A stretch of DNA of 64,000 nt from Pseudomonas tensinigenes (GCF_014268445.2 NZ_CP077089.1:6111001-6175000); one strand, 5' to 3'; counted from the first letter of the stretch, positions 20,190-31,462 are shown. Notes: generated from the sequence alone by a model not told the origin. Translations and numbers: made by a program.

Positions 20190-21587
20190 CTAGGCTTCGC
20201 AAGCAGCCCCGGCCGGGTTGTTCACCAGGCGTTCGAGGGTGTCGCGATCCACTAATTCTTTGTCCAGTTTGATGTAAACAGCCGCTTCGTCAGCAACTAT
20301 CACTGCATCGGTTACCCCTACGAGGGCCTTGAGGCGCTCGACCAGACCCGCTTCGCGGATCGCCTCGGGCGACAACGGCAAGCGCAGGCTCGTCACGTAG
20401 GGAGGTTCACGCATGGTAACAGCAAAGGCCAACCAAAGTGCAGCCAGCCCGGCACATCCAAGGAACACAACCGACAGACCGCCATGCTGAAACAGCCAGC
20501 CGCCGAGTATCCCGCCGAGTGCCGAACCGAGGAACTGGCTGGTGGAATACACGCCCATTGCCGTGCCCTTCCCGCCCGCCGGTGAAACCTTGCTGATCAG
20601 CGACGGCAATGAAGCCTCCAGCAGATTGAACGCGGTGAAGAACACCACCGTACCGATCACCAGAGCCCGCAGGCTGTCGCCGAACTGCCAGAAGAATAGC
20701 TCAGTCAGCATCAGCGTCATGACGGCGCCGAGCAAAACTCGTTTCATTTTGCGTTTCTTCTCGCCGTAGATGATGAAGGGGATCATGGCGAAGAACGAAA
20801 TCAGCAGTGCGGTGAGATAGACCCACCAGTGCTGCTCCTTGGGCAAACCGGCTTTTTCCACCAGCGCCAGGGGTAACGCAACGAAGCTGGACATCAACAT
20901 GGCATGTAACACAAAGATGCCCAGATCAAGGCGCAACAGGTCCGGATGCTTGAGCGTCGGCATCAAGGCCTGACGCGCCACGCCGGACTCGCGGTGAGTC
21001 AACGGCCCGGTGGATTTCGGCACCATGAACATCACGATGACGATGCCCACCAGCGCCATGCCGCCGGTGGCGAGAAACAATCCAGAGAGCCCGAAAGCAC
21101 GGGTCAACAGCGGCCCGACCACCATGGCCACGGCGAACGACAGACCGATGGTCATACCGATCATTGCCATTGCTTTGGTGCGATGCTGCTCGCGGGTCAG
21201 GTCGGAAAGCAGCGCCATGACCGCTGCGGAGATCGCCCCGGCACCTTGCAGGATCCGGCCGGCAATCACGCCCCAGATCGAATCGGCCTGAGACGCCAGC
21301 ACACTGCCGAGAGCAAAGACGATCAGCCCGAGGTAAATCACCGGGCGACGGCCAATGCGGTCCGAAATGACGCCGAAAGGAATCTGAAAAATTGCCTGGG
21401 TCAGGCCGTACGCGCCGATAGCCAACCCGATCAGGGCCGGGGTCGCGCCTGCCAGATCCATGCCGTAGGTCGCCAGTACCGGCAACACCATGAACATGCC
21501 AAGCATACGGAAGGCGAACACCAGGGCCAGACCGCTCGCCGCGCGGGTCTCGCTGCCACTCATGCGTTCGCTGTGGGGATCGTGCAT
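20190..21587 (-). CDS. MFS transporter with C-terminal soluble domain
   Basis: 465 residues. Twelve membrane helices run from about residue 18 to 395, with the MFS signature between helices 2 and 3 (FGVISDRIGRRPVIYLG), so it belongs to the drug:proton antiporter type in a wide sense. The last 60 residues (about 400-465) are soluble and contain two strand-helix units around GVTDAVIVADEAAVYIKLD, resembling a ferredoxin-like or HMA fold without the metal-binding CxxC. The neighbouring ssb is nine bases downstream. The transported compound cannot be told. Confidence 0.9.
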   Translation of the reverse strand: MHDPHSERMSGSETRAASGLALVFAFRMLGMFMVLPVLATYGMDLAGATPALIGLAIGAYGLTQAIFQIPFGVISDRIGRRPVIYLGLIVFALGSVLASQADSIWGVIAGRILQGAGAISAAVMALLSDLTREQHRTKAMAMIGMTIGLSFAVAMVVGPLLTRAFGLSGLFLATGGMALVGIVIVMFMVPKSTGPLTHRESGVARQALMPTLKHPDLLRLDLGIFVLHAMLMSSFVALPLALVEKAGLPKEQHWWVYLTALLISFFAMIPFIIYGEKKRKMKRVLLGAVMTLMLTELFFWQFGDSLRALVIGTVVFFTAFNLLEASLPSLISKVSPAGGKGTAMGVYSTSQFLGSALGGILGGWLFQHGGLSVVFLGCAGLAALWLAFAVTMREPPYVTSLRLPLSPEAIREAGLVERLKALVGVTDAVIVADEAAVYIKLDKELVDRDTLERLVNNPAGAACEA

Positions 21588-21712
21588 GGAAAAACCTCGT
21601 GTGAACCGGCGGCGATTCTACCAGTCCCATCGGAAGACGGGGTAGATCGCGACGCTTTGACGCGTATAGATGAAACTCTCTTCATCCGGGGCAAAAAACC
21701 CTTCGTTTGATA

Positions 21713-21744
21713 GTGTGCATCCATCCAGTATTTGCCCGTATACT
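21713..21744 (+). promoter_or_regulatory. Possible uvrA promoter with LexA-like half-matched site
   Basis: GTGT-N8-CCAG at 21713-21728 differs at two bases from the LexA form CTGT-N8-ACAG. A -10-like TATACT lies at 21739-21744 without a good -35. Together they could be an SOS-controlled uvrA promoter, but the match is weak. Confidence 0.3.
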
Positions 21745-21778
21745 CCTACGTTTTCGACGCCCGCCGAGCGAGGCCACT

Positions 21779-24613
21779 TTGGACAAGATCCTGATACGTG
21801 GGGCCCGTACCCACAACCTGAAGAACATCGACCTGACCCTGCCACGGGACAAGCTGATCGTCATCACCGGCCTGTCCGGATCCGGCAAGTCGTCCCTGGC
21901 CTTCGATACGTTGTACGCCGAAGGCCAGCGCCGCTATGTCGAATCGCTGTCGGCTTACGCCCGCCAGTTCCTGTCGATGATGGAAAAACCCGACGTCGAC
22001 ACCATCGAAGGCCTGTCGCCAGCGATCTCCATCGAACAGAAGTCGACTTCGCACAACCCGCGCTCCACGGTCGGCACAATTACCGAAATCTACGATTACC
22101 TGCGCCTGCTTTATGCACGCGTCGGCACGCCGCGCTGCCCGGATCACGACATTCCGCTGGAAGCGCAGACCGTCAGCCAGATGGTCGATCTGGTGCTGGC
22201 GCAGCCGGAAGGCAGCAAACTGATGTTGCTGGCCCCGGTGATTCGCGAACGCAAGGGTGAACATCTTTCGGTCTTCGAAGAGCTGCGCGCACAAGGTTTC
22301 GTTCGCGCCCGGGTCAACGGCCGGATCTGTGAGCTCGACGAACTGCCGAAACTGGATAAACAGAAGAAGCACTCGATCGATGTAATCGTCGACCGTTTCA
22401 AGGTACGCGCCGATCTGCAGCAACGTCTGGCCGAGTCTTTCGAGACTGCGCTGAAACTGGCGGACGGCATTGCACTGGTCGCGCCGATGGACGATGAGCC
22501 GGGCGAAGAGATGATCTTCTCCGCGCGCTTCGCCTGTCCGATTTGCGGCCACGCAATCAGCGAGCTGGAACCCAAGCTGTTTTCCTTCAACAACCCGGCC
22601 GGCGCATGCCCGACGTGCGATGGTCTGGGTGTGAAGCAGTTCTTCGACATCAAGCGACTGGTCAACGGTGAACTGACCTTGGCCGAGGGCGCAATACGTG
22701 GCTGGGACAGGCGTAACGTCTATTACTTCCAGATGCTCGGCTCATTGGCCTCGCACTACGGTTTCAGCCTCGAAGTACCGTTCAACGAACTGCCAGCCGA
22801 TCAGCAGAAATTCATCCTGCATGGCAGCGGCTCGCAGAACGTTGACTTCAAATACCTCAACGACCGTGGCGATATCGTCAAACGCTCGCACCCGTTCGAA
22901 GGCATCGTGCCAAACCTGGAGCGTCGCTACCGCGAGACCGAGTCGGCGAGCGTGCGCGAAGAGCTGGCCAAGTTCCTCAGCACCCAATCGTGCCCGGATT
23001 GCCGAGGCACTCGCCTGCGCCGTGAAGCGCGGCACGTCTGGGTTGGCGAGAAAACGCTGCCGGCAGTGACCAACCTGCCGATTGGCGATGCTTGCGTGTA
23101 CTTCGGCGAGCTGAAGATGACCGGCCGCCGTGGCGAGATCGCGGACAAGATCCTCAAGGAGATTCGCGAGCGTCTGCAGTTCCTGGTCAACGTCGGACTT
23201 GATTACTTGTCGCTGGATCGTAGCGCTGACACTTTGTCCGGCGGCGAGGCGCAACGGATTCGTCTGGCCAGCCAGATCGGCGCCGGTCTCGTCGGTGTTC
23301 TGTACATCCTTGATGAACCGTCCATCGGCTTGCACCAACGCGATAACGATCGACTGCTCGGCACGCTCAAGCACCTGCGCGATATCGGCAACACGGTGAT
23401 CGTGGTCGAGCACGACGAAGACGCGATTCGCCTGGCCGACTACGTTGTGGATATCGGCCCGGGCGCCGGCGTGCATGGCGGGCAAATCGTTGCTGAAGGT
23501 ACGCCGGCTGAGGTCATGGCGCACCCGGATTCCCTGACCGGTAAATACCTGTCGGGGCGCGTGAAGATTGAAGTGCCGGCCAAACGTACGCCGCGCAACA
23601 AGAAGCTCAATCTGTCGCTCAAAGGCGCGCGCGGCAACAACCTGCGCAATGTCGACCTGGATATCCCGATTGGTTTGCTGACTTGCGTAACCGGCGTGTC
23701 CGGCTCGGGCAAATCGACACTGATCAACAATACCCTGTTCCCGCTGAGCGCCACGGCCCTCAACGGCGCGACCACCCTGGAAGCGGCAGCGCACGACAGC
23801 ATCAAAGGTCTGGAGCATCTCGACAAAGTCGTCGATATCGACCAGAGCCCGATCGGTCGTACGCCGCGCTCCAACCCGGCGACGTATACCGGTTTGTTCA
23901 CACCGATCCGCGAACTGTTCGCCGGCGTGCCTGAGTCTCGCTCCCGCGGTTACGGCCCGGGACGTTTCTCCTTCAACGTCAAGGGCGGTCGTTGCGAAGC
24001 ATGCCAGGGCGATGGCCTGATCAAGGTAGAAATGCACTTCCTGCCGGACATCTACGTGCCGTGCGATGTGTGCAAGAGCAAGCGCTACAACCGCGAAACC
24101 CTTGAAATCAAATACAAGGGCAAGAGCATCCACGAAACCCTCGAGATGACCATCGAGGAAGCCCGGGTGTTCTTCGACGCGGTGCCAGCACTGGCGCGCA
24201 AGCTGCAAACACTGATGGATGTCGGTCTGTCGTACATCAAGCTCGGGCAGTCGGCAACGACGCTTTCTGGTGGTGAGGCGCAGCGGGTCAAGTTGTCTCG
24301 CGAGCTATCCAAGCGTGACACCGGCAAGACTCTGTACATCCTCGATGAGCCGACCACCGGTTTGCACTTCGCGGATATTCAGCAGTTGCTCGATGTGTTG
24401 CATCGACTGCGCGACCACGGCAACACCGTGGTGGTGATCGAGCACAACCTCGATGTGATCAAAACTGCCGACTGGCTGGTGGATCTCGGACCGGAGGGTG
24501 GCTCCAAAGGTGGACAGATCATTGCCACCGGCACGCCGGAGCAGGTGGCCGAGATGAAGCAATCTCACACTGGCCATTACCTCAAGCCATTGCTGATTCG
24601 CGATCGGGCTTAA
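21779..24613 (+). CDS. uvrA: UvrABC system protein A (excinuclease subunit A)
   Basis: 944 residues, the normal UvrA length, when started at the TTG at 21779 ([19 protein letters not shown]). The frame continues upstream to an ATG, but those residues are not part of the family and no ribosome site serves them. Two ABC ATPase modules are visible, each with Walker A ([14 protein letters not shown] and [14 protein letters not shown]), ABC signature ([12 protein letters not shown] and [12 protein letters not shown]) and zinc-finger Cys pairs (CPIC...CPTC and CEAC...CDVC). UvrA2 with UvrB scans DNA for bulky lesions in nucleotide excision repair. Divergent from the MFS-ssb pair. Confidence 0.98.
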   Translation: MDKILIRGARTHNLKNIDLTLPRDKLIVITGLSGSGKSSLAFDTLYAEGQRRYVESLSAYARQFLSMMEKPDVDTIEGLSPAISIEQKSTSHNPRSTVGTITEIYDYLRLLYARVGTPRCPDHDIPLEAQTVSQMVDLVLAQPEGSKLMLLAPVIRERKGEHLSVFEELRAQGFVRARVNGRICELDELPKLDKQKKHSIDVIVDRFKVRADLQQRLAESFETALKLADGIALVAPMDDEPGEEMIFSARFACPICGHAISELEPKLFSFNNPAGACPTCDGLGVKQFFDIKRLVNGELTLAEGAIRGWDRRNVYYFQMLGSLASHYGFSLEVPFNELPADQQKFILHGSGSQNVDFKYLNDRGDIVKRSHPFEGIVPNLERRYRETESASVREELAKFLSTQSCPDCRGTRLRREARHVWVGEKTLPAVTNLPIGDACVYFGELKMTGRRGEIADKILKEIRERLQFLVNVGLDYLSLDRSADTLSGGEAQRIRLASQIGAGLVGVLYILDEPSIGLHQRDNDRLLGTLKHLRDIGNTVIVVEHDEDAIRLADYVVDIGPGAGVHGGQIVAEGTPAEVMAHPDSLTGKYLSGRVKIEVPAKRTPRNKKLNLSLKGARGNNLRNVDLDIPIGLLTCVTGVSGSGKSTLINNTLFPLSATALNGATTLEAAAHDSIKGLEHLDKVVDIDQSPIGRTPRSNPATYTGLFTPIRELFAGVPESRSRGYGPGRFSFNVKGGRCEACQGDGLIKVEMHFLPDIYVPCDVCKSKRYNRETLEIKYKGKSIHETLEMTIEEARVFFDAVPALARKLQTLMDVGLSYIKLGQSATTLSGGEAQRVKLSRELSKRDTGKTLYILDEPTTGLHFADIQQLLDVLHRLRDHGNTVVVIEHNLDVIKTADWLVDLGPEGGSKGGQIIATGTPEQVAEMKQSHTGHYLKPLLIRDRA

Positions 24614-24623
24614 ACGCCATGCA

Positions 24624-24667
24624 TAAAAAAGCCCCTGTCACTTCAACAGTGACAGGGGCTTTTTTGT
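24624..24667 (+). terminator. Bidirectional terminator between uvrA and the ferritin gene
   Basis: Thirteen-base perfect stem AGCCCCTGTCACT (24630-24642) with AGTGACAGGGGCT (24648-24660), five-base loop, A run left and T run right. It serves uvrA and the convergent ferritin gene. Confidence 0.92.
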
Positions 24668-24678
24668 ATCTATTGCAA

Positions 24679-25146
24679 TCAGGAAGCGTGGGATTGCAGG
24701 TAGTTTTCGAGACCGATCAGTTTGATCAGGCCCAACTGCTTTTCCAGCCAGTAGGTGTGATCTTCTTCGGTGTCGTTCAACTGCACGCGCAGGATCTCGC
24801 GGCTGACGTAGTCTTTATGCTGCTCGCACAGCTCAATGCCCTTGCACAGTGCGGCGCGAACTTTGTACTCAAGGCGCAGATCTGCTTCGAGCATCTCCGG
24901 TACGGTGGTACCGACATCCAGATCGTCCGGACGCATGCGCGGCGTGCCTTCGAGCATCAGAATCCGGCGCATCAACGCATCAGCGTGGCCAGCTTCTTCT
25001 TCCATCTCGTGGTTGATTCGCTCGTAGAGCTTGGTGAACCCCCAGTCCTCATACATCCGCGAATGAACGAAATATTGATCACGCGCGGCCAGTTCGCCGG
25101 TCAGCAACGTGTTGAGGTAATCGATTACGTCTGGGTGGCCTTGCAT
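24679..25146 (-). CDS. ftnA: Bacterioferritin-family iron storage protein, FtnA/BfrA type
   Basis: 155 residues, starting [20 protein letters not shown]; a longer frame upstream lacks homology. The ferroxidase centre is complete: E18, E51, H54, E93 (E94 in other members), E127 and H130. The residue that binds haem in true bacterioferritins, Met52, is Ala here (EEEAGHAD), as I expect for the P. aeruginosa protein first named BfrA and now FtnA, which lies in the same place between katA and uvrA. It forms a 24-subunit shell that oxidises and stores iron. Placement next to catalase fits iron handling under oxidative stress. Confidence 0.93.
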   Translation of the reverse strand: MQGHPDVIDYLNTLLTGELAARDQYFVHSRMYEDWGFTKLYERINHEMEEEAGHADALMRRILMLEGTPRMRPDDLDVGTTVPEMLEADLRLEYKVRAALCKGIELCEQHKDYVSREILRVQLNDTEEDHTYWLEKQLGLIKLIGLENYLQSHAS

Positions 25147-25257
25147 CGCCCTACATCTCCCTACTTGAAAGTCTGTAGTTTGAACCAACCTGACTGGAAG
25201 GTCACCCGCTTCACGCAATAAAAGCGAAGATATTCTGAGAAAAGCAGCCTAAATAAC

Positions 25258-25285
25258 GCAAAAACCGCCCAAATGAGGGCGGTTC
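25258..25285 (-). terminator. katA terminator
   Basis: Stem AACCGCCC (25263-25270) with GGGCGGTT (25277-25284), six-base loop. On the minus strand it is followed by five T, 11 bases past the katA stop. Confidence 0.88.
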
Positions 25286-25295
25286 TGCTTCTCGT

Positions 25296-26750
25296 TTAGA
25301 CTTCGTTAAGCTGTACGTTGAGCAGCCTTGCGATTGCTTCTCCATACGCCGTGTCGGCTTTGTAGAAATGCTGCAACTGACGATCGACCACATCACTGGA
25401 AACACCCGACATGGCGCCGGCGATATTGCTGACCAGCAACGCTCTCTGCTCGTCGCTCATCAGTCGGAACAGCGCACCGGCGTGGCTGTAGTAATCGGTG
25501 TCTTCGCGGTGATCGTAGCGATCGGCAGCACCGCTCAAGGCCAGTGCAGGTTCTGCGTAACGCGGAGCTTGTTTCGGCGCCTCGGTGTAGCTGTTCGGTT
25601 CGTAGTTAGGCGCGGCACCACCGTTGCTGCCGAATGCCATTGAGCCGTCGCGCTGGTAAGTGTTTACCGGGCTGCGTGGCGCGTTTACCGGCAGTTGCTG
25701 GTGATTGGTACCCACGCGGTAGCGGTGAGCGTCAGCGTACGCAAATACGCGGCCCTGTAACATACGATCTGGCGACAGACCAACACCTGGCACCATATTG
25801 CTTGGGCCGAATGCCGCTTGCTCGACTTCTGCGAAATAGTTCTGCGGGTTGCGGTTCAACTCCAACTCACCCACCTCGATCAACGGGAACTCTTTCTGCG
25901 ACCAGGTTTTGGTGACGTCAAAAGGATTCTCGTAATGTGCCGCCGCCTGAGCTTCGGTCATGATCTGGATGCACACGCGCCATTTCGGGAATTCACCGCG
26001 CTCGATCGCTTCGAACAGATCACGCTGGGCGTAATCCGGATCGGTACCAGCCAACCGTGCAGCATCGGCCGGAGCCAGATTCTTGATGCCTTGTTTGGTC
26101 TTGTAGTGCCATTTCACCCAGTGACGCTCACCTTTCGCGCTGATCAGGCTGTAGGTGTGGCTGCCGAAGCCGTGCATGTGACGGTAGCCATCAGGAATGC
26201 CACGATCGGAGAACAGAATGGTGACCTGATGCAGCGCCTCAGGCGAATGCGACCAGAAGTCCCACATCATCTGCGCGCTTTTCAGGTTGCTTTGCGGCAG
26301 GCGCTTTTGGGTGTGGATGAAATCAGGGAATTTCAACGGATCGCGAATGAAGAACACTGGCGTGTTGTTGCCAACGATGTCCCAGTTGCCTTCTTCGGTG
26401 TAGAACTTCAGCGCGAAACCACGAGGGTCTCGCTCGGTATCCGCCGAACCGCGCTCGCCACCGACAGTGGAGAATCGCAAAAACGTCGGGGTCTGCTTGC
26501 CGACAGATTCGAACAGCTTGGCGCTGGTGTACTCGGTTATGTCACGAGTCACGGTAAACGTGCCGTAAGCACCCGAGCCTTTGGCATGTACGCGGCGCTC
26601 AGGGATGTTTTCCCGATTGAAGTGGGCGAGCTTCTCGATCAGATGAAAGTCGTCGAGCAGCAGCGGGCCACGTGGGCCGGCGGAGCGAGAATTCTGGTTA
26701 TCAGCGACAGGTGCGCCACTGGCGGTCGTAAGCGTTTTGATCTGGCTCAT
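25296..26750 (-). CDS. katA: Catalase KatA (small-subunit, haem)
   Basis: 484 residues, the small-subunit monofunctional catalase length. The distal His is H55 ([12 protein letters not shown]), the distal Asn is N128 ([11 protein letters not shown]), and the haem-ligand Tyr lies in [14 protein letters not shown]. No signal peptide is apparent. Converts hydrogen peroxide to water and oxygen. Gene order katA-ftnA-uvrA equals that of the main housekeeping catalase of P. aeruginosa. A candidate OxyR site lies about 105 bases upstream. Confidence 0.96.
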   Translation of the reverse strand: MSQIKTLTTASGAPVADNQNSRSAGPRGPLLLDDFHLIEKLAHFNRENIPERRVHAKGSGAYGTFTVTRDITEYTSAKLFESVGKQTPTFLRFSTVGGERGSADTERDPRGFALKFYTEEGNWDIVGNNTPVFFIRDPLKFPDFIHTQKRLPQSNLKSAQMMWDFWSHSPEALHQVTILFSDRGIPDGYRHMHGFGSHTYSLISAKGERHWVKWHYKTKQGIKNLAPADAARLAGTDPDYAQRDLFEAIERGEFPKWRVCIQIMTEAQAAAHYENPFDVTKTWSQKEFPLIEVGELELNRNPQNYFAEVEQAAFGPSNMVPGVGLSPDRMLQGRVFAYADAHRYRVGTNHQQLPVNAPRSPVNTYQRDGSMAFGSNGGAAPNYEPNSYTEAPKQAPRYAEPALALSGAADRYDHREDTDYYSHAGALFRLMSDEQRALLVSNIAGAMSGVSSDVVDRQLQHFYKADTAYGEAIARLLNVQLNEV

Positions 26751-26855
26751 ACGGTCTTCTTCCTCTGTCAGTCTTGAAACTGCCGGCTAATCGGCTTGCT
26801 GGGAAGTATCGATCATCCATGTGACGCCTACAAATTCATTAACTTGCAGACATCG

Positions 26856-26870
26856 ATAGATAATTACTAA
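26856..26870 (-). promoter_or_regulatory. Possible OxyR half-site upstream of katA
   Basis: ATAG-N7-CTAA at 26856-26870 is one base away from the OxyR half-element ATAG-N7-CTAT. The second half-element is not clear, so the call rests mostly on its position before a peroxide-responsive gene. Confidence 0.3.
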
Positions 26871-26943
26871 TTATGTTTCCCAGCACATAGTGCCAACAGA
26901 AAGGTGTCAGAAACTTGTACGAACAGCGCATTTTCTTGCAGGC

Positions 26944-26971
26944 ACAAAAAACCGGGCACTAGGCCCGGTTC
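26944..26971 (-). terminator. Terminator of the alpha operon, after rplQ
   Basis: Stem AACCGGGC (26950-26957) with GCCCGGTT (26963-26970), five-base loop, followed on the minus strand by a T run. Ends the ribosomal protein block. Confidence 0.88.
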
Positions 26972-26990
26972 TTTGTTTCAGACTGACGTC

Positions 26991-27377
26991 TTACTCGGCG
27001 GATACAGCTTCGCCAGCAGTAGCACGATCAACCAACTCGACGTACGCCATAGGCGCGTTGTCGCCAGCGCGGAAACCGCACTTGAGGATGCGCAGGTAGC
27101 CACCCTCACGGGTAGCGTAACGCTTGCCCAGATCGTTGAAGAGCTTACCAACGATAGCTTTCGAACGAGTACGGTCGAAAGCCAGACGGCGGTTAGCCAG
27201 GCTGTCTGTCTTGGCCAGAGTGATCAGCGGCTCAGCAACGCGACGCAGTTCTTTGGCTTTTGGCAGAGTAGTTTTGATCAGCTCGTGCTCGAACAGCGAC
27301 ACCGCCATGTTTTGGAACATGGCCTTGCGGTGCGAGCTGGTGCGGCTCAGGTGACGACCACTTTTACGATGACGCAT
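26991..27377 (-). CDS. rplQ: 50S ribosomal protein L17
   Basis: 128 residues, beginning [20 protein letters not shown] and matching bacterial L17 over its whole length. L17 sits near the peptide exit tunnel of the 50S subunit and binds several 23S domains. Last gene of the alpha operon, 42 bases after rpoA. A terminator follows 16 bases past the stop. Confidence 0.98.
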
Positions 27378-27419
27378 GGTTCATTCCTTACCAAACACTA
27401 CGTTCGGTGATTACGACGA

Positions 27420-28421
27420 TCAGGCAGTCGCCTTGTCGTCCTTCTTAAGACTTGCAGGCGGCCAGTTGTCGAGGCGCATGCCGAGGGACAGACCGCGGGA
27501 GGCCAGAACGTCCTTGATTTCAGTCAAGGATTTCTTGCCCAGGTTCGGAGTCTTCAACAGCTCTACTTCGGTACGCTGAATCAGGTCGCCGATGTAGTAG
27601 ATGTTTTCCGCCTTAAGGCAGTTAGCCGAACGTACAGTCAGTTCCAGATCGTCAACCGGGCGAAGCAGGATCGGATCGATCTCGTCTTCCTGCTCGACAA
27701 CCACTGGCTCACTGTCACCTTTGAGGTCGACGAACGCAGCCAACTGCTGTTGCAGGATGGTTGCAGCGCGGCGGATAGCCTCTTCAGGATCCAGAGTACC
27801 GTTGGTTTCCAGATCAATAACCAGCTTGTCCAGGTTGGTACGCTGCTCGACACGGGCGTTTTCCACCACGTATGCGATACGGCGAACCGGGCTGAACGAA
27901 GAGTCAAGCTGCAAGCGACCGATGCTGCGGCTTTCGTCTTCATCGCTCTGACGCGAGTCGGCTGGTTCATAACCACGACCACGAGCTACGGTGAGCTTCA
28001 TGTTCAGGGCGCCGTTAGACGCCAGGTTAGCGATTACGTGATCGGGATTAACGATCTCGACATCATGATCCAGCTGAATATCGGCAGCGGTAACCACCCC
28101 CGAACCCTTCTTCGACAAGGTCAGCGTAACTTCGTCACGACCGTGCAGCTTGATGGCCAGACCTTTAAGGTTCAACAGGATTTCAATTACGTCTTCCTGT
28201 ACACCTTCGATGGCGCTGTACTCGTGGAGCACACCGTCAATCTCGGCCTCGACTACTGCGCAGCCGGGCATTGAGGACAACAGGATGCGTCGCAGCGCGT
28301 TGCCCAGGGTGTGGCCAAAACCACGCTCGAGAGGCTCGAGAGTGATCTTGGCGCGGGTTGGACTGACAACCTGCACATCAATATGGCGGGGTGTCAGGAA
28401 CTCATTTACCGAAATCTGCAT
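27420..28421 (-). CDS. rpoA: RNA polymerase subunit alpha
   Basis: 333 residues. The N-terminal domain (1-235) makes the dimer and carries the beta and beta' contacts; the C-terminal domain (about 250-325, [19 protein letters not shown]) binds UP-element DNA and activators. Both are complete. Located between rpsD (22 bases upstream) and rplQ, the conserved alpha operon order, so its synthesis is tied to ribosomal proteins. Confidence 0.99.
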   Translation of the reverse strand: MQISVNEFLTPRHIDVQVVSPTRAKITLEPLERGFGHTLGNALRRILLSSMPGCAVVEAEIDGVLHEYSAIEGVQEDVIEILLNLKGLAIKLHGRDEVTLTLSKKGSGVVTAADIQLDHDVEIVNPDHVIANLASNGALNMKLTVARGRGYEPADSRQSDEDESRSIGRLQLDSSFSPVRRIAYVVENARVEQRTNLDKLVIDLETNGTLDPEEAIRRAATILQQQLAAFVDLKGDSEPVVVEQEDEIDPILLRPVDDLELTVRSANCLKAENIYYIGDLIQRTEVELLKTPNLGKKSLTEIKDVLASRGLSLGMRLDNWPPASLKKDDKATA

Positions 28422-28443
28422 GGATGCACCTATTTTCTAGCCC

Positions 28444-29064
28444 TTACTTGGAGTAGAGCTCGACAATCAGGCTTTCGTTGATGTCGGCGGACAGATCACT
28501 GCGAGCAGGAACGTTCTTGAAAACGCCCGACTTCTTCTCAGTGTCTACTTCTACCCATTCTACGCGGCCACGTTGGGCACACAGATCGAGAGCTTGGACA
28601 ATGCGAAGTTGGTTTTTTGCTTTCTCGCGAACTGCAACCACGTCACCAGCACGAACCTGATACGACGGAACGTTTACGGTCTGACCGTTAACGCTGATCG
28701 ACTTGTGCGATACCAGCTGACGGGATTCGGCACGAGTCGAACCAAAGCCCATACGGTATACAACGTTGTCCAGACGGCATTCGAGCAGTTGCAGCAGGTT
28801 TTCACCGGTTGCACCTTTCTTGCCAGCAGCTTCTTTGTAGTAGCCGCTGAACTGACGCTCGAGAACGCCGTAGATACGACGGACCTTCTGCTTTTCACGC
28901 AGTTGGGTGCCGTAATCGGACTGGCGACCGCGGCGTTGGCCGTGGATACCAGGTGCTGCTTCAATGTTGCACTTCGATTCGATCGCGCGCACGCCGCTCT
29001 TCAGGAAGAGATCGGTGCCTTCGCGACGAGCGAGTTTGCATTTTGGACCAATGTAACGAGCCAT
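28444..29064 (-). CDS. rpsD: 30S ribosomal protein S4
   Basis: 206 residues starting [20 protein letters not shown]. The S4 RNA-binding domain covers about 95-160 ([20 protein letters not shown]). S4 starts 30S assembly on the 5' domain of 16S rRNA and in E. coli represses the alpha operon by binding its leader. Lies 18 bases after rpsK. Confidence 0.98.
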   Translation of the reverse strand: MARYIGPKCKLARREGTDLFLKSGVRAIESKCNIEAAPGIHGQRRGRQSDYGTQLREKQKVRRIYGVLERQFSGYYKEAAGKKGATGENLLQLLECRLDNVVYRMGFGSTRAESRQLVSHKSISVNGQTVNVPSYQVRAGDVVAVREKAKNQLRIVQALDLCAQRGRVEWVEVDTEKKSGVFKNVPARSDLSADINESLIVELYSK

Positions 29065-29082
29065 TCTTTACAATCTCCTGGA

Positions 29083-29472
29083 TTACACGCGGCGCTTCTT
29101 CGGCGGACGGCACCCGTTGTGCGGGATTGGCGTCACGTCGGTGATGCTGGCGATCTTATAGCCACAGCCGTTCAATGCACGGACAGCAGACTCACGACCT
29201 GGACCTGGACCTTTGACGTTAACGTCGAGGTTTTTCAGGCCATATTCCAGCGCAGCTTGACCAGCACGTTCAGCAGCTACTTGAGCAGCAAACGGGGTGG
29301 ACTTGCGGGAACCGCGGAAACCCGAACCACCGGAGGTAGCCCAAGAAAGCGCGTTACCTTGACGGTCGGTGATGGTCACGATGGTGTTGTTAAAAGAAGC
29401 ATGGATGTGGGCGATGCCATCAACCACTGTCTTTTTAACTTTTTTACGAGGACGAGCAGCAGGTTTTGCCAT
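29083..29472 (-). CDS. rpsK: 30S ribosomal protein S11
   Basis: 129 residues. Starts [20 protein letters not shown] and ends in the conserved basic tail [14 protein letters not shown]11 lies on the 30S platform with S6 and S18 and touches mRNA near the exit. Second gene of the alpha operon, 30 bases after rpsM. Confidence 0.98.
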   Translation of the reverse strand: MAKPAARPRKKVKKTVVDGIAHIHASFNNTIVTITDRQGNALSWATSGGSGFRGSRKSTPFAAQVAAERAGQAALEYGLKNLDVNVKGPGPGRESAVRALNGCGYKIASITDVTPIPHNGCRPPKKRRV

Positions 29473-29502
29473 GATTAATTTCCTGTCGATTCGCGTGGGC
29501 GA

Positions 29503-29859
29503 TTACTTGCGGATCGGCTTACGCGGACCTTTACGGGTACGCGCGTTAGTCTTGGTACGCTGACCGCGCACTGGAAGACCACGACGATGACGCAGACCAC
29601 GGTAGCAACCGAGGTCCATCAAACGCTTGATTTTCATGTTGATTTCGCGACGCAGGTCACCTTCAGTGGTGAACTTCGCCACTTCGCCACGCAACTGCTC
29701 AATCTGCTCGTCGCTCAGATCTTTGATCTTTGCGGCTGGGTTTACCCCAGTCTCTGCGCAAATTTTCTGCGCAGTAGTGCGACCAACACCATAGATGTAG
29801 GTCAGCGAGATAACAGTATGCTTGTTATCTGGAATGTTAACGCCTGCAATACGGGCCAT
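29503..29859 (-). CDS. rpsM: 30S ribosomal protein S13
   Basis: 118 residues. Begins [20 protein letters not shown], with the helix-hairpin-helix [10 protein letters not shown] and the C-terminal arm [18 protein letters not shown] that reaches into the decoding centre. Heads the 30S and 50S contacts as bridges B1a and B1b. It is first gene of the alpha operon, behind its own promoter at 29919. Confidence 0.98.
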   Translation of the reverse strand: MARIAGVNIPDNKHTVISLTYIYGVGRTTAQKICAETGVNPAAKIKDLSDEQIEQLRGEVAKFTTEGDLRREINMKIKRLMDLGCYRGLRHRRGLPVRGQRTKTNARTRKGPRKPIRK

Positions 29860-29918
29860 TCAGTGGGACTCCAATTGACAGCTACCTACGCCCCGGAAGC
29901 CAAGAAATAGGGCGCGAG

Positions 29919-29947
29919 ATAATATCGCTGTAATAACAAATAATCAA
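29919..29947 (-). promoter_or_regulatory. Alpha operon promoter (before rpsM)
   Basis: On the minus strand TTGATT (29947-29942), a 17-bp spacer, then TATTAT (29924-29919). The leader to the rpsM ATG would be about 53 bases. The -35 element directly follows the hairpin at 29948-29971. Confidence 0.7.
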
Positions 29948-29971
29948 CCCGGTAGCGCACTAGCTACCGGG
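29948..29971 (-). terminator. Hairpin between rpmJ and rpsM, probable spc operon terminator or attenuator
   Basis: Nine-base perfect stem CCCGGTAGC (29948-29956) with GCTACCGGG (29963-29971), six-base loop. The minus-strand sequence after it is T-rich but broken (TTGATTATTTGTTATT), so termination may be partial. Confidence 0.6.
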
Positions 29972-29989
29972 CTTGAAGCACAATCACAC

Positions 29990-30106
29990 TCAGCCTTGGC
30001 GCTGTTTGTGACGCGGTTCCGCGCTGCAAATTACTCGAACAACACCTTCGCGGCGAATAATCTTGCAGTTACGGCACAGCTTTTTCACCGATGCACGAAC
30101 TTTCAT
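29990..30106 (-). CDS. rpmJ: 50S ribosomal protein L36
   Basis: 38 residues read directly from the minus strand: [20 protein letters not shown] and on to a TGA at 29990. The zinc ribbon ligands C11, C14, C27 and H33 are all present, so this is the zinc-binding (C+) form. Short basic protein of the 50S subunit. Lies 27 bases after secY, its usual place at the end of the spc operon. Confidence 0.96.
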
Positions 30107-30133
30107 CACCAACTCCTCGAACCTTATGGGTAC

Positions 30134-31462
30134 TCAGCGCAACATGCCGCTGCCGTAACCCTTCAGGTTGGCTTTCTTCATCAGGGATTCGTACTGGTGC
30201 GAAACGAGGTGCGATTGTACTTGGGACATGAAGTCCATCACAACCACGACCACGATCAGCAACGAGGTCCCGCCAAGGTAGAACGGAACGTTTGCTGCAA
30301 CCACCAGGAACTGGGGCAACAGGCACACGGCCGTCATGTAAAGAGCACCGAACATGGTCAAGCGAGTCAGAACGCCATCAATATAGCGCGCAGACTGCTC
30401 ACCTGGACGGATGCCCGGAATAAAGGCACCGGACTTCTTCAGGTTTTCCGCTACGTCTTTCGGATTGAACATCAACGCCGTATAGAAGAAGCAGAAGAAA
30501 ATAATCCCTGCACTAAACAGCAGAATATTCAACGGCTGACCAGGAGCGATCGACTGCGAGATGTCCTGCAACCAGCCCATACCTTCAGACTGACCGAACC
30601 AGGCACCCAACGAAGCCGGGAACAGCAAAATGCTGCTCGCGAAAATAGCCGGAATAACACCGGCCATGTTCACCTTAAGCGGCAAGTGGCTTGTCTGTGC
30701 AGCAAAAACCTTGCGGCCCTGCTGACGCTTGGCGTAGTGAACAGCAATACGACGCTGACCACGCTCAATGAACACCACGAAACCGATAATCGCTACTGCC
30801 AGCAAACCGATGGCAACCAAGGCGAAGATGTTGATATCACCCTGACGCGCAGACTCGAAAGACTGCCCGATTGCTCTCGGAAGACCGGCGACGATACCCG
30901 AAAAAATCAACATCGAGATACCGTTGCCTACACCACGCTCAGTAATCTGCTCACCCAGCCACATCATGAACATCGCACCAGCCACAAAAGTGGATACCGC
31001 GACGAAATGGAAGCCAAAGTCACCAGTGAACGCAACGCCCTGCCCCGCCAGACCAATGGACATGCCAATAGCCTGAACCAGAGCGAGGACGACGGTGCCG
31101 TAGCGGGTGTACTGGCTAATCTTGCGACGGCCAGCTTCACCTTCCTTCTTCAACTGCTCCAGCTGCGGGCTGACGGCTGTCATCAATTGCATGATGATCG
31201 ATGCCGAAATGTACGGCATGATCCCCAGTGCAAAGATGCTCATCCGTTCCAGCGCGCCGCCGGAGAACATGTTGAACAAGCTAAGAATGGTCCCCTCATT
31301 CTGTCGAAACAGGTCTGCGAGTCGGTCCGGGTTGATACCTGGAACCGGGATGTGTGCGCCTATTCGGTAGACGATAATCGCCAGGAACAGAAAACGCAGA
31401 CGAGCCCAGAGTTCAGACATACCGCCTTTGCCGAGCGCAGAGAGAGCACCTTGCTTAGCCAT
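30134..31462 (-). CDS. secY: Protein translocase subunit SecY
   Basis: 442 residues with ten membrane helices. Family landmarks are seen: [15 protein letters not shown] in helix 2, the large cytoplasmic loops, and [20 protein letters not shown] before helix 9. It forms the inner-membrane protein channel with SecE (encoded at 56863) and SecG. The ATG directly follows the rplO stop with no base between, so translation is likely coupled. Confidence 0.98.
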   Translation of the reverse strand: MAKQGALSALGKGGMSELWARLRFLFLAIIVYRIGAHIPVPGINPDRLADLFRQNEGTILSLFNMFSGGALERMSIFALGIMPYISASIIMQLMTAVSPQLEQLKKEGEAGRRKISQYTRYGTVVLALVQAIGMSIGLAGQGVAFTGDFGFHFVAVSTFVAGAMFMMWLGEQITERGVGNGISMLIFSGIVAGLPRAIGQSFESARQGDINIFALVAIGLLAVAIIGFVVFIERGQRRIAVHYAKRQQGRKVFAAQTSHLPLKVNMAGVIPAIFASSILLFPASLGAWFGQSEGMGWLQDISQSIAPGQPLNILLFSAGIIFFCFFYTALMFNPKDVAENLKKSGAFIPGIRPGEQSARYIDGVLTRLTMFGALYMTAVCLLPQFLVVAANVPFYLGGTSLLIVVVVVMDFMSQVQSHLVSHQYESLMKKANLKGYGSGMLR

